Assembly: GCF_001028665.1 (NCBI RefSeq)
Contig: NZ_CP011504.1
Span: 248,001 to 312,000 of the forward strand
DNA: 64,000 nt
Source: Burkholderia pyrrocinia
GTDB lineage: Bacteria > Pseudomonadota > Gammaproteobacteria > Burkholderiales > Burkholderiaceae
Direction of reading: 5' to 3'
Shown here one piece after another: positions 18,130 through 27,198 of this stretch. How positions within the stretch are numbered: the first letter of the stretch is position 1; every line of letters begins with the position of its first letter. The position numbers and the translations under genes are program-made. Under the pieces are notes generated by a model. The model made no database searches and had not been told where the DNA came from. It worked only from the letters and a program-made list of their open reading frames with translations.

Positions 18130-19071
18130 TCAACCTACGCGGTACGAATATTCGCGGCGATCCGACTGCACGGGATCGTTGCGGCTTTCGGACAGCGCGC
18201 CCGCATGACGCTCGGCGATGAAGCGCTTGATATCCGACTCCGCACGCGCCAGCGCGGACAAACCGGCCAGCACCTCGCTTTGCGGCGCACGCGCCGGCTC
18301 GTCGCTCGCACCGTGGCGATCGATCCACTGGCGTGCCCAGTCCAGCGCGAACTGCTCGGCTTCCTCGGCATCGGTGAAACGCGGGCCGATGAGACCCGAG
18401 CGCTCGACGCGCCGGTCGTCCTGCGAAATCTCGGCCCACGCGCGATACATCAGGTTCTGCACGGGCTGCGCGATCCCGCAGATCGTATAACCGCGATACT
18501 CGTCGACTTGCGGCTCGGCCGCGGCGAAGCTCGCCGACGACGCGCGCGCATGGCGCAGTTCCGCCGCAGGCGTACCGGGCACCGCGAACGACGTGCCGGC
18601 CGGATCGGCCACTTCGTCATCCGGCCTCGCGCTCAGCGACGCACCTTCGCCCTCCCAAACGTTTGCCTGCGCAACCGGCAATTGCCACGACTCGGGGTTT
18701 TGCCAGAACACGCCGCGCAAGCGATCGTTGTCGGGCACGGGCTCCGCGCGACGCGCAGGCACGACCGGCACCGGCGGCGGCGGAATATACGCGAACGTGC
18801 GCCCGCTGAACTGGGTCAGCACGTCGATCATCTGCAGCAACGTGCCGCTCGCGAGCCACTCCTCGTAGCGACGACGGCACGTCGGCCCGGACGGATAACG
18901 ACCGGGCAGCTTGGACCAGGCTTCACCGGTCGTCAGGATCCAGAGCACCGCGTTGGCAACGACGCGCGGTTCGGCTCGTGGACGCCCACGACGATTCAGC
19001 CGGATGGGTTCATCGGCGATCAGCGTTGAAAGACGAAACCACTCTTCATCGTTAAGCTCATCGAAGAACAT
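18130..19071 (-). CDS. Protein with IS5-type transposase N-terminal domain and unrelated C-terminus
   Basis: 313 residues. The first 85 residues (FFDELNDEEWFRLSTLIAD, GRPRAEPRVVANAVLWIL, GEAWSKLPGRYP, TCRRRYEEWLASG) look like the DUF4096 helix-turn-helix domain that opens IS5-group transposases. No DDE catalytic domain follows. A proline-rich linker (about residues 100-115) leads to a different C-terminal part with YRGYTICGIAQPVQNLMYRA and a DAEEAEQFALDWARQWIDRH region. No terminal inverted repeats were seen nearby. This looks like a domesticated DNA-binding domain fused to a new partner, perhaps a regulator. The start at 19071 has GGAGAGAT 5 bases upstream. It is convergent with bceA. Confidence 0.7.
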   Translation of the reverse strand: MFFDELNDEEWFRLSTLIADEPIRLNRRGRPRAEPRVVANAVLWILTTGEAWSKLPGRYPSGPTCRRRYEEWLASGTLLQMIDVLTQFSGRTFAYIPPPPVPVVPARRAEPVPDNDRLRGVFWQNPESWQLPVAQANVWEGEGASLSARPDDEVADPAGTSFAVPGTPAAELRHARASSASFAAAEPQVDEYRGYTICGIAQPVQNLMYRAWAEISQDDRRVERSGLIGPRFTDAEEAEQFALDWARQWIDRHGASDEPARAPQSEVLAGLSALARAESDIKRFIAERHAGALSESRNDPVQSDRREYSYRVG

Positions 19072-19795
19072 AGTAGATCTCTCCACGCAGCCAGGCCGGG
19101 CTGCGATTGGCGGCGCCGTCGCGACTTATCGCGTCGCGGGGCGGCCAGGTTGCACATTATGTTTATCCGGTGTTGTGCATGCCGGCCGACACCGCACTTT
19201 CACGGTGCCGGAATTCCCGGCAATGGCGCACAAGTCACGGTCTCACTCCAATGTGGGAATTTTTGTGCACGAAGCATACCATCCTCAGGGTTTATCTCAA
19301 TATGACAATGACTTAATGTTACGCACTGAAACAACCTGCCATGAATGCGCAATGCATTTACGGATGAATTTTTTTGCGAGATCTTTATGCCCGGCGCCGC
19401 AAAGGCCCGCCTGGCGGGGCTCTACAAGGTATGAAGAATGGCCGCCAACGGGCCCTTCCGGGCTGATCCGCCCCCTGTCGGCAACAATCCCCGGAATTGC
19501 CCCATAAAATCGGTAAATCAGGGAAAATTCAGTAACAAGATATTCATGAATCGGTAAATCATTCAATTTCCGTTCAACTGAATTATCTCCATGCACAATC
19601 TTTTTATTGTTTCACCGCGAGTGATGAAAGCACGCTGACGCGGGACGCACATTATTTCTCGGTATGCAAGCGCGGGGCGCCTGTTACATCTTCGCGGCGA
19701 CAGGCGAGCGCCCGTGCCACGCTAATCGCGGAAAGCCTGTTTTCGGGTCGGAACGGAAAAGCGGGATACGCCGCGCAGGACGCGCGGCGGTCGTG
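19072..19795. other. 0.72 kb AT-rich gap without a supported gene
   Basis: Composition drops to clearly lower GC than the flanks, especially 19140-19420 and 19500-19660. Two small hairpins stand close together at about 19189-19216 (CACCG..CGGTG and GCCGG-AATTC-CCGGC). The string GCACATTAT occurs at about 19153 and 19648. A 99-codon minus-strand frame (19297-19596) has no ribosome binding site or recognisable domain and I do not call it. The promoter of the 18130-19071 gene lies at its left end. The rest may hold a small RNA or be a remnant of transferred DNA. Confidence 0.4.
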
Positions 19796-20377
19796 TCAGC
19801 GCAGGTCGCCGGCCAGCGACGCGGCCACATCCGGATCCACGCGCTGCGGCGGCATCGTGTAAGCCGGGTGATCGCAGCCGATCGACAGCGCCGCCCCGCC
19901 CTTGAGCGCCGCGCGCATCGGCGCGTCGAGCTCGAAGCGCACGAAATGCACGGCCGACGTCTTCTCGTCGTTGTCGCGCTCGAGATCCTCGTCGGCGATC
20001 GCATAGACGCGCGCCTGCCCGTCGACCTGCAGGTACACGCGATCCTCGACGCCGATCAATCGCGCGAGCGCCGCGCGCCGCTCGATCTCGTGCTCGTATT
20101 CGATCTGCAGCGTCGCCTTCAGGTTGGTGCCGTCGGGCACGAGCGGCAGGTACGCTTCCAGCTCGCCTTCGATGCCCGCCTCGTCGAAGATCTTCTCGAC
20201 GTGCAGCATCTCCTGGATCTGATAGCGGATCGTCGTCTCGTCCTCGAACAAAAAACGCAGGTGGTTGCCGAGCGCGACCGCGCGGCGGCGCTTGTACGCG
20301 ACGAGCCGCGCGTGTTCGGTCCTGCGGATCTTCGCGTACGCTTCGAGCGTCAGCAGGGAGTCGCGGGTCAGCGTCAT
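19796..20377 (-). CDS. DUF3501 family protein
   Basis: 193-residue soluble protein of the DUF3501 family, function unknown. It begins with MTLTRDSLLTLEAYAKIRRT and has GNHLRFLFEDETTIRYQIQE, typical of the family, and FVRFELD..MRAALKGG further on. It follows the Fe-S protein gene by 31 bases on the same strand, and the pair sits behind a rubrerythrin gene. This three-gene order recurs in proteobacteria, which suggests a shared role in peroxide or redox protection. The ATG at 20377 gives the family N-terminus; upstream residues in frame are a shadow. Confidence 0.85.
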   Translation of the reverse strand: MTLTRDSLLTLEAYAKIRRTEHARLVAYKRRRAVALGNHLRFLFEDETTIRYQIQEMLHVEKIFDEAGIEGELEAYLPLVPDGTNLKATLQIEYEHEIERRAALARLIGVEDRVYLQVDGQARVYAIADEDLERDNDEKTSAVHFVRFELDAPMRAALKGGAALSIGCDHPAYTMPPQRVDPDVAASLAGDLR

Positions 20378-20408
20378 GGGTTGTCCTCGTGGGTCGGCCG
20401 GCAGCGGC

Positions 20409-21746
20409 TCAGATGCCATATGCGCGGCGCAGCAGCGTGAGCGGATGCGCGAGCGGCGCGGACGGCAGCCCCTTCTCGTCGATGCCCTGCACGATGTGAT
20501 GGCCGGCCAGCGCGCAGTCCGACGACACGAAATCCGGCTGCGGCTCGGCCATCGCCTTGAACACCGGCGTGCCGATCCGCATCGCGTCCGCATGGAATTC
20601 CTTCTTCACGCCGAACGTGCCCGCATGGCCCGAGCAGCGCTCGACGACATTCACGCGCGTATCGGGCACGAGCGACAGCGTGTCGGCCGTCTTGCGGCCG
20701 ATGTTCTGCACGCGCGCATGGCAGGGCACGTGATACGACACGGTGCCGAGGCCGGTCTTGAAATCGGTCTTCAGCAGCCCGTCGCGATGCCGCGCGATCA
20801 CGTATTCGAACGGATCCCAGAATGCATCGGCCACCGCACGCACCGCTTCGTCGCCGGGGAACATCAGCGGCAGCTCGCTCTTGTACATCAGCACGCAGCT
20901 CGGGATCGCGCCGATCAGCGCATAACCTTCGCGCGCATAGCGTTCGAGCACGGGCAGGTTCACGTCCTTCTTCGCGGCGACACCGGCAAGGTTGCCCTGC
21001 TCCAGCAGCGGCATCCCGCAGCACGCTTCGCGCGTGACGAGCTCGTACGGAATGTCGTTGTGCGCAAGGATCGCGAGCAGGTCGTGGCCGATGCCGGGCT
21101 CGTTGAAATTCACGTAGCACGTCGCGTAGATCGCGACCTTGCCGGGCGTGCGTTCGCCGTCGCGCGCGGGCGGGTTGTCCGAGCGCTTCGCGGCGCGCCG
21201 GAACTTGCGCGGCGCGAACTCCGGCAGCCACGCGTTGCGATCGACGCCGAGCGTCGCTTCGAGCGCATGCCGAGCGGGCGCCGTGCGGTTCACCGCGTTC
21301 ACCGTCTGCGTGACGATCGGGATGCCCGCGAAGTGCCCGAGCGCATCGGTGTTCGACAGCACCTTGTCGCGCAGCGATGCTTCGCCGCGCTTGTAGCGCG
21401 CCGCCTTGCCGCGCAGCATCAGGTGCGGGAAGTCGACGTTCCATGCGTGCGGCGGCACGTACGGGCATTTCGTCATGTAGCAGAGGTCGCACAGATAGCA
21501 CTGGTCGACGACCTTGCCGAAGGCTGCCTTCGGTACTTCGTCGATGTCGCCCATCGGCGTGTCGTCGACCAGATCGAACAGCGCCGGGAACGCGCCGCAC
21601 AGCGACACGCAGCGCCGGCATCCGGCGCAGATGTCGAACACGCGCGTCATTTCCGCATCGATCGCGGCCTGGTCGTAGAACGCATCGGACTGCCAGTCGA
21701 GCGGATGCCGGGTCGGGGCTTCGAGACTGCCTTCCTTGTGGGGCAT
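20409..21746 (-). CDS. GlpC/heterodisulfide reductase-like iron-sulfur protein
   Basis: 445 residues. Two 4Fe-4S ferredoxin motifs are visible: CAGCRRCVSLC (Cys40, 43, 46, 50) and CYLCDLCYMTKCPY about 60 residues on. Two C-terminal CCG-type cysteine domains follow (ATCYVNFNEPG with REACCGMPLLEQGN, and HVPCHARVQNIG with ERCSGHAGTFG), as in GlpC and HdrD/LutA subunits. It probably carries electrons between a quinone or flavoprotein and the neighbouring rubrerythrin, which is inference from context. The ATG at 21746 has GGAG 6 bases upstream. Confidence 0.87.
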   Translation of the reverse strand: MPHKEGSLEAPTRHPLDWQSDAFYDQAAIDAEMTRVFDICAGCRRCVSLCGAFPALFDLVDDTPMGDIDEVPKAAFGKVVDQCYLCDLCYMTKCPYVPPHAWNVDFPHLMLRGKAARYKRGEASLRDKVLSNTDALGHFAGIPIVTQTVNAVNRTAPARHALEATLGVDRNAWLPEFAPRKFRRAAKRSDNPPARDGERTPGKVAIYATCYVNFNEPGIGHDLLAILAHNDIPYELVTREACCGMPLLEQGNLAGVAAKKDVNLPVLERYAREGYALIGAIPSCVLMYKSELPLMFPGDEAVRAVADAFWDPFEYVIARHRDGLLKTDFKTGLGTVSYHVPCHARVQNIGRKTADTLSLVPDTRVNVVERCSGHAGTFGVKKEFHADAMRIGTPVFKAMAEPQPDFVSSDCALAGHHIVQGIDEKGLPSAPLAHPLTLLRRAYGI

Positions 21747-21868
21747 GGGGCGCTCCAGCGTGGCGCGCATGCGCGCGAGCGCGCCGCCCGCGCGCTGCGG
21801 GCAGCGATGAACGAACGGCCGGCCGCTTGCGGGCCACACGGCCGTACCGTGCGGCCTGCGGCGGCCCG

Positions 21869-22291
21869 TCAGTCGACGAGGCTGCCCAGCGCCTTCGTAT
21901 AGCGGTTCGCGTGGCTGCGTTCGGCCTTCGCGAGCGTCTCGAACCAGTTCGCGATTTCGTCGAAGCCTTCGTCGCGCGCCGTCTTCGCCATGCCCGGATA
22001 CATGTCGGTATATTCGTGCGTCTCGCCGGCGATCGCCGATTCGAGATTCAGCCGCGACGAACCGAACGGCAAGCCCGTGGCCGGATCGCCGACGGCTTCC
22101 AGGTATTCGAGGTGGCCGTGCGCATGGCCGGTTTCGCCTTCGGCGGTCGAGCGGAACAGCGCGGCGAGGTCGTTCTGGCCTTCTACGTCAGCCTTCGAAG
22201 CGAAATACAGATAGCGTCGATTCGCTTGCGATTCGCCTGCGAATGCAGCCTTCAGGTTCTCTTCGGTTTTGCTGCCCTTGAGGTGAGCCAT
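21869..22291 (-). CDS. Rubrerythrin-type diiron protein (erythrin domain only)
   Basis: 140-residue four-helix ferritin-like protein. Diiron ligand segments are visible: [20 protein letters not shown] (helix 1), [14 protein letters not shown] (helix 2), [15 protein letters not shown] (helix 3) and [16 protein letters not shown] (helix 4). The C-terminal rubredoxin domain of classical rubrerythrin is absent. Such proteins reduce hydrogen peroxide at the diiron site; without the rubredoxin domain they need an outside electron donor, and the Fe-S protein encoded just downstream is a candidate. It is the first gene of a leftward three-gene unit. Confidence 0.9.
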   Translation of the reverse strand: MAHLKGSKTEENLKAAFAGESQANRRYLYFASKADVEGQNDLAALFRSTAEGETGHAHGHLEYLEAVGDPATGLPFGSSRLNLESAIAGETHEYTDMYPGMAKTARDEGFDEIANWFETLAKAERSHANRYTKALGSLVD

Positions 22292-22522
22292 TTACGCCTC
22301 CGTTCGAGTCGGCGCGGCCGCATGCGAAGCCGGGCCGATCAGATATGTGGGGAACGATGCGTTTGCCGGAGGGCGTACGCATCGTGCCTTTCAATCTAGG
22401 CGCTCGCGTTCGCATCCCCCAATAGGCTTTTTCAATCCGGGCGATAGTCCCGGGCGCGCATCGGGGGGCATCGGGAGGGTGTGTAAGCGTCGCGTAGGCC
22501 GCGCTTGCGCGCGCTTCATGCG

Positions 22523-23791
22523 TCACGCATCGATCGCGCGCTTGAGCAGCAATTCGCGTTCGCGCTCGTTGCGCGTCAGTTCCGCCGCGCGGCGGAACTC
22601 GAGCTTCGCCTCGTCGGCACGGCCGAGCTTCGCCAGCAGGTCGCCGCGCACGCTCGGCAGCCAGTGATAACGCGCGAGCGCGGGATCGTCGCGCAGTGCG
22701 TCGACGAGTTCGAGCGCCGCGGCCGGCCCGAACGCCATTCCCACAGCCACGGCGCGGTTCAGTTCGACGACCGGCGACGGGGCGACTTCGGCGAGCGCGT
22801 CGTACAGCGCGACGATCTGCGCCCAGTCCGTTTCCGATGCGTGGCGCGCCCGCGCATGGCAGGCGGCCAGCGCGGCCTGCAGCGCATACGGCCCGCGCAC
22901 GCCGCCGAGCTTCGACGCCCGTTCGAGCGCCGCGAGGCCACGCCGGATCAGCAACTGATCCCAGCGGCTGCGGTCCTGGTCGAGCAGCAGCACCGGCCGG
23001 CCCTGCGCATCGGTGCGCGCATGCATGCGCGACGCCTGCAGCTCCATCAGCGCGACGAGCCCGAGCACCTCGCTCTCGTCCGGCGCGAGCCCGGCCAGCA
23101 CGCGGCCGAGCCGCAGTGCCTCTTCGCACAGCGCCGGACGCGTCCAGTCGTCGCCCGCGGTCGCCGCATGGCCTTCGTTGAACACCAGGTAGATCACTTC
23201 GAGCACCGACGCGAGCCGCGCGGGCCGCGCATCGGCGGCCGGCACCTCGAACGGCACGCGCGCCGCCGCAAGCGTGCGCTTCGCGCGTACGATCCGCTGC
23301 GCGATCGTCGGCTCGGGCGTCAGGAACGCACGTGCGATCTCGCCCGTCGTCAGCCCGCCGAGCAGCCGCAGCGTCAGCGCGACGCGTGCGTCGGTCGACA
23401 GCACCGGGTGGCACGACGTGAAGATCAGCCGCAGCAGGTCGTCGCCGATGTCGTCGGCAGTCGCGTCGGCGAGCGCATCGGCGATGTCGGGGACGACATG
23501 CGCTTCGAGCGCGTCCATCTCGTGGCCGAGCTGGTCGCGCTTCGCCGCATGAAGCGACTCCTGCCGGACGCGGTCGAGCGCGCGACGCTTCACGGCCGTC
23601 ATCAGCCATGCAGCCGGGTTGTCGGGCACGCCGTCGACGGGCCAGTGCTCGAGCGCCGCGACGAGCGTGTCCTGCGCCAGTTCCTCGGCCACGCCGACGT
23701 CGCGCACCACGCGCGCGGCGCGCGCGATGATCTTCGGCGCCTCGATCCGCCAGACCGCCTCGATCGCACGATGCGTCGCCTCGCGCGTCAC
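22523..23791 (-). CDS. ECF sigma factor, ECF42 type with C-terminal extension
   Basis: 422-residue extracytoplasmic-function sigma factor. The sigma-2 region includes ELAQDTLVAALEHWPVDGVP and AWLMTAVKRRALDRVR; sigma-4 includes LTLRLLGGLTTGEIARAFL and EPTIAQRIVRAKRTL. A long helical C-terminal domain (about residues 180-422, DQDRSRWDQLLIRRGLAALE, TPR-like) is characteristic of ECF42 proteins, which lack a classical anti-sigma factor and sit beside DGPF proteins. That is exactly the context here. The GTG start at 23791 overlaps the upstream stop as GTGA. Confidence 0.9.
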   Translation of the reverse strand: MTREATHRAIEAVWRIEAPKIIARAARVVRDVGVAEELAQDTLVAALEHWPVDGVPDNPAAWLMTAVKRRALDRVRQESLHAAKRDQLGHEMDALEAHVVPDIADALADATADDIGDDLLRLIFTSCHPVLSTDARVALTLRLLGGLTTGEIARAFLTPEPTIAQRIVRAKRTLAAARVPFEVPAADARPARLASVLEVIYLVFNEGHAATAGDDWTRPALCEEALRLGRVLAGLAPDESEVLGLVALMELQASRMHARTDAQGRPVLLLDQDRSRWDQLLIRRGLAALERASKLGGVRGPYALQAALAACHARARHASETDWAQIVALYDALAEVAPSPVVELNRAVAVGMAFGPAAALELVDALRDDPALARYHWLPSVRGDLLAKLGRADEAKLEFRRAAELTRNERERELLLKRAIDA

Positions 23792-24204
23792 GCCGATGCC
23801 CCCTGCGCGGACGCGTCCAGCGGCATGGCCATCAGCTCCCATGCGTGGCCGTCCGGATCGTCGAACCCGTGGCCGTACATGTTCGGATACTCGCGCGGCG
23901 CTTGCGGCGCGGACCCGCCGGCCGCGACCGCCTTCGCGACGATCGCGTCGACCTCGGCGCGGCTGTCGCACGACAGGCACGACAGCACCTGCACCTGCGT
24001 CGCCGGATCGACGATGGTCTTGCCGGTGAAGGTCTGGAAAAACGGCCGCACGAGCAGCATCGCGAAGATCGTGTCGCTGATCTTGATGCAAGCAGCCTGA
24101 TCGTTCGTATAGGCCGGCACGACCTCGAAGCCGAGCGCCTGGTAGAACGTCTTCGAGCGCGGCAGGTCGGCCACGGGCAGGTTGATGAAAACCATTTTGT
24201 GCAT
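23788..24204 (-). CDS. Glyoxalase/VOC-fold protein
   Basis: 138-residue single-domain member of the glyoxalase/bleomycin-resistance/dioxygenase fold. It starts MHKMVFINLPVADLPRSKTF and has FQTFTGKTIVD, a cysteine pair LSCLSCD and the C-terminal FDDPDGHAWELMAMP, where a conserved metal-site Glu lies. Similar proteins bind divalent metals or small ligands, but the substrate cannot be assigned. It lies between a DGPF gene and the ECF42 sigma gene and shares the GTGA overlap with the latter, so it belongs to that regulatory unit. Confidence 0.85.
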   Translation of the reverse strand: MHKMVFINLPVADLPRSKTFYQALGFEVVPAYTNDQAACIKISDTIFAMLLVRPFFQTFTGKTIVDPATQVQVLSCLSCDSRAEVDAIVAKAVAAGGSAPQAPREYPNMYGHGFDDPDGHAWELMAMPLDASAQGASA

Positions 24205-24242
24205 GACGGGTGCTCCGGGTGAGGTTGGATTCAGGCTGGGAT

Positions 24243-24665
24243 TCAGGCGGCGTTGCCGCGGCCGACATGAAGTTCGCGGAACCGCTCGACCGCTTCGCTC
24301 GGCGTGAGGTCGTCGAGTTCGAACAGCGGCCGCACCTCGATCTCGCAATCCATCTCGGCGCCGAACGGCGCGGGGAACCGGCGCGTCCATTCGAGCGCCT
24401 CGTCGCGCGAACGCACCTGGATCAGCGTATAGCCGGCGATCAGCTCCTTCGTTTCGGCGAACGGGCCGTCGACCACCGTGCCCTTGCCGCCCGTGTAGCG
24501 CACGCGCCAGCCGCGCGCGCTCGGCCGCAGGCCGTTCGCGTCGAGCAGCACGCCCGCATTGGCCAGTTCCTCGTGATAGACGGTCATGGCCTCGACCAGC
24601 CGGTTGTCCGGCAACGCGTCGGATTCGCTGACGGCGTTGGCCCGGATCATGATCATGAATCGCAT
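24243..24665 (-). CDS. DGPF (YCII-like) domain protein
   Basis: 140-residue YCII-like protein with the namesake motif VVDGPFAETKELIAGYTLIQ at about residues 64-83 and MRFMIMIRANAVSESDAL at the start. Proteins of this family are genomic partners of ECF42 sigma factors; their activity is unknown, although a signal-sensing or enzymatic role has been proposed. It lies 38 bases before the glyoxalase-fold gene. ATG at 24665. Confidence 0.87.
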   Translation of the reverse strand: MRFMIMIRANAVSESDALPDNRLVEAMTVYHEELANAGVLLDANGLRPSARGWRVRYTGGKGTVVDGPFAETKELIAGYTLIQVRSRDEALEWTRRFPAPFGAEMDCEIEVRPLFELDDLTPSEAVERFRELHVGRGNAA

Positions 24666-24790
24666 CGTTCACTCCTTGTCGTCGGTGGCAGGAGGCGCCC
24701 GTTCATCGGCGCCCTATCCAGACGACGGGCGGAAGACGAACGGATCGACACTCGCCACGACAAATCAGGGTAAATACCGAGTCACGGCCT

Positions 24791-25144
24791 TCACAGGAAG
24801 CACGGGCCAACCGCGCGCACCTCGACCGTGCACCATTGCGCGGCCGGGCACTGGCGTGCGATCTCGATCGCTTCCTCGCGCGTGTCGACGTCGACGAGAA
24901 AGAAGCCGCCGACCATCTCCTTCGCCTCCGCGAACGGGCCGTCGAGCAGGCGCGTCTCGCCGTCGCGCACCTGCACGCGCGTGCCGCGCTCGGAGCGCTC
25001 CAGCGACTCGACGCCGCGCAGCACGCCGCGTGCCTTCAGCGTCTCGGCGAAATCGACCATCCGCGCGTAAAGTGCCTGGCCGTCGTCGAGCGTGCGTTCG
25101 GCGCGCTGGTCGGTCGGTTCGACAATCAACAGCATGTAAGACAT
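24791..25144 (-). CDS. DGPF (YCII-like) domain protein, second copy
   Basis: 117-residue YCII-like protein with LLDGPFAEAKEMVGGFFLVD near residues 67-86, a diverged paralogue of the next gene downstream. The start at 25144 has an excellent AGGAG 5 bases upstream (MSYMLLIVEPTDQRAE); upstream in-frame residues are not supported. It is the first gene of the leftward unit DGPF-DGPF-glyoxalase-ECF42. A 125-base gap separates the two DGPF genes, so an internal promoter there is possible. Confidence 0.87.
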   Translation of the reverse strand: MSYMLLIVEPTDQRAERTLDDGQALYARMVDFAETLKARGVLRGVESLERSERGTRVQVRDGETRLLDGPFAEAKEMVGGFFLVDVDTREEAIEIARQCPAAQWCTVEVRAVGPCFL

Positions 25145-25350
25145 GGAATTCTCCTGTGGGGACGGGTGCGGCAGCGTTCGCTGTGCGATCGGAATGCGGC
25201 ACCCGATGCGAAAGCGTAACAGCCGCGGCAGGGCCTGCATGCATCGTTAGCCATCCGGCACTGGCCGGACGGCCAATTCGGCCGCTTCCCGACATTTTGC
25301 CGTCAAGATGCGTTCCCGAACTGTCGGATTTTCTTCCAGTGGACCGTCCC

Positions 25351-27198
25351 ATGTCACGCCTGCTTCCGTCGCTTGCCGTTGCACTATCGCTCGCCCTCTC
25401 CTTCCCGCCGGCCGCGGCTGCGCTGCCGGTCAGCGCCGGCTGCGGCGGCGCAACCACGGCGATTGCCGACCTCCGCAGTGCCGGCGGCCCGTCGCCGCTG
25501 GCCGGGCAAACGACGTCGATCGAAGCGGTCGTCACCGCGGTGTTCGGCGGCGCCGACAGCTTCGGCGGCTTCTTCGTCCAGCAGGCCGACGCGCAGCGGC
25601 GGCATCGGCCGGGCGTGCCGGAAGGCCTGTTTGTCTACGCGCCGAACGCGCGCGCAAACGCCGGCGATCTCGTGCATCTCACGGGCCGGGTCGACGATAA
25701 ATACGGCCGCACGCAGTTCGCTCTGTCGGGCGGCATCGCCATCTGCGCACGCGGGCAGACGGTCACGCCTGCGACGCTCACGCTGCCGGTCGACACGCCG
25801 GCCGTGCTGGCCGCGCACGAAGGCATGCGGGTGCGCCTGCCGCAAACGCTGACGGTCAGCGATACCTACGAACTCGGCCGCTACGGCACCCTCGTTCTCA
25901 GCAACGGCCGGCTGCGCATCCCGACCCACGTCGCGCCGCCGGCCGAAGCCGCCGCGCACGCGGCGGCCAACGCGCGCAACCGCATCGTGCTCGACGACGG
26001 CTCGAGCCGCCGCGATCCCGGGACCGTCCGCTATCCGCCGCCCGCGCTGGGCGCCGCCAACACGCTGCGCACGGGCTACACGGTGCGCGGCGTCGAAGGC
26101 GTGCTCGAACTGCGCTACGGCACGTGGCGGCTGCAACCGACAGCCGGCGCGGCGCCCGTCTTCGACGTCGCCGCGAATCCGCGTACCGATGCGCCGATCC
26201 GGCATGCGGACGCCGACGTGCGCATCGCGTCGTTCAACGTGTTCAACTATTTCAACGGCGACGGCCATGGCGGCGGATTCGACGCGCCGTCCAACCGTGG
26301 CGCAAAGACGCACGCTGTCTTCGCGCGGCAGGAAGCGAAGATCGTCGCGGCGTTGCGCGCGCTGCGCGCCGACGTGATCGGGCTGATGGAAATCGCGAAC
26401 AACGGCCACGGCAACGCGAGCGCCGTGCGGCGTCTCGCGGCGCAACTTGGCGACAGCTGGCGCGCGGTCGATCCCGGCACCGCACGGCTCGGCCGCGACG
26501 CCATCGCGGTCGCGCTGCTATACGACAGCCGCACGGTCGAGCCGGTCGGGCGCGCGGCGACCGTCGCGCTCGGCGGCCGGCACCGCCCGCCACTTGCTCA
26601 GACATTCCGGCGCATCGATGGCACGCGCGCGTTCACGGTCGCGGTCAATCACCTGAAGTCGAAGAACTGCCCGAACGCGACCGGCGCCGATCTCGACCAG
26701 GCGGACGGCCAGGGCTGCTGGAATGCGGCACGCGCGCGCGCGGCCACGCGCATCGCCGACTGGCTCGCCGCGTCGCCGACGGGCGCCGCGGCCGACGGCA
26801 CACTGCTGATCGGCGACCTGAACAGCTACGCGAAGGAAGATCCGATCCGCGCGCTCGAATCGCGCGGTTTTGCGAACCTGGTTGCCCGCTTCGTCGGCGA
26901 TGCTGCGTACAGCTACGTATTTCGCGGCGAAGCCGGCAACCTCGACCACGCGCTGGCCACGTCGACGCTCGCCGCACGCGTGAAGGCCGTGCACATATGG
27001 CACATCAACGCCGACGAGCCGGTTGCGCTGCAAGCCGTGCCCGATTACAAAACGCGCGTGCACCGGTCGTCCTATTACGCACCCGACGCATATCGCTCGT
27101 CGGACCACGATCCCGTCATCGTCGATGTCGCGCTTGGCGATGGCGGCCCGCAGCGTGGCTCGGGAACAAACCGTGCTCCGCCAAACGGCGTCGACTAG
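25351..27198 (+). CDS. ExeM/NucH-family secreted endonuclease
   Basis: 615-residue extracellular or periplasmic nuclease. A signal peptide (RLLPSLAVALSLALSF, cleavage after about residue 25) leads to an OB-like N-terminal domain (IEAVVTAVFGGADSFGGFFV) and a C-terminal endonuclease/exonuclease/phosphatase domain from about residue 290. Catalytic motifs are all visible: RIASFNVFNYF, IGLMEIANNG, TVAVNHLKSKNC, LIGDLNSYAKEDP and RSSDHDPVIVDVA. A CPN..GCWN cysteine pair probably forms the family disulfide. Such nucleases degrade extracellular DNA and can remodel biofilms. The ATG at 25351 is divergent from the DGPF unit; the longer frame upstream is spurious. Confidence 0.9.
   Translation: MSRLLPSLAVALSLALSFPPAAAALPVSAGCGGATTAIADLRSAGGPSPLAGQTTSIEAVVTAVFGGADSFGGFFVQQADAQRRHRPGVPEGLFVYAPNARANAGDLVHLTGRVDDKYGRTQFALSGGIAICARGQTVTPATLTLPVDTPAVLAAHEGMRVRLPQTLTVSDTYELGRYGTLVLSNGRLRIPTHVAPPAEAAAHAAANARNRIVLDDGSSRRDPGTVRYPPPALGAANTLRTGYTVRGVEGVLELRYGTWRLQPTAGAAPVFDVAANPRTDAPIRHADADVRIASFNVFNYFNGDGHGGGFDAPSNRGAKTHAVFARQEAKIVAALRALRADVIGLMEIANNGHGNASAVRRLAAQLGDSWRAVDPGTARLGRDAIAVALLYDSRTVEPVGRAATVALGGRHRPPLAQTFRRIDGTRAFTVAVNHLKSKNCPNATGADLDQADGQGCWNAARARAATRIADWLAASPTGAAADGTLLIGDLNSYAKEDPIRALESRGFANLVARFVGDAAYSYVFRGEAGNLDHALATSTLAARVKAVHIWHINADEPVALQAVPDYKTRVHRSSYYAPDAYRSSDHDPVIVDVALGDGGPQRGSGTNRAPPNGVD

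Noticed and set aside
18130..19071. Complete insertion sequence of the IS5 group
   Set aside because: No DDE domain and no terminal inverted repeats or target duplication were visible around the gene.
19297..19596. A 99-codon minus-strand frame in the AT-rich gap
   Set aside because: No ribosome binding site, no recognisable domain and atypical codon choice; the frame is long only by chance.
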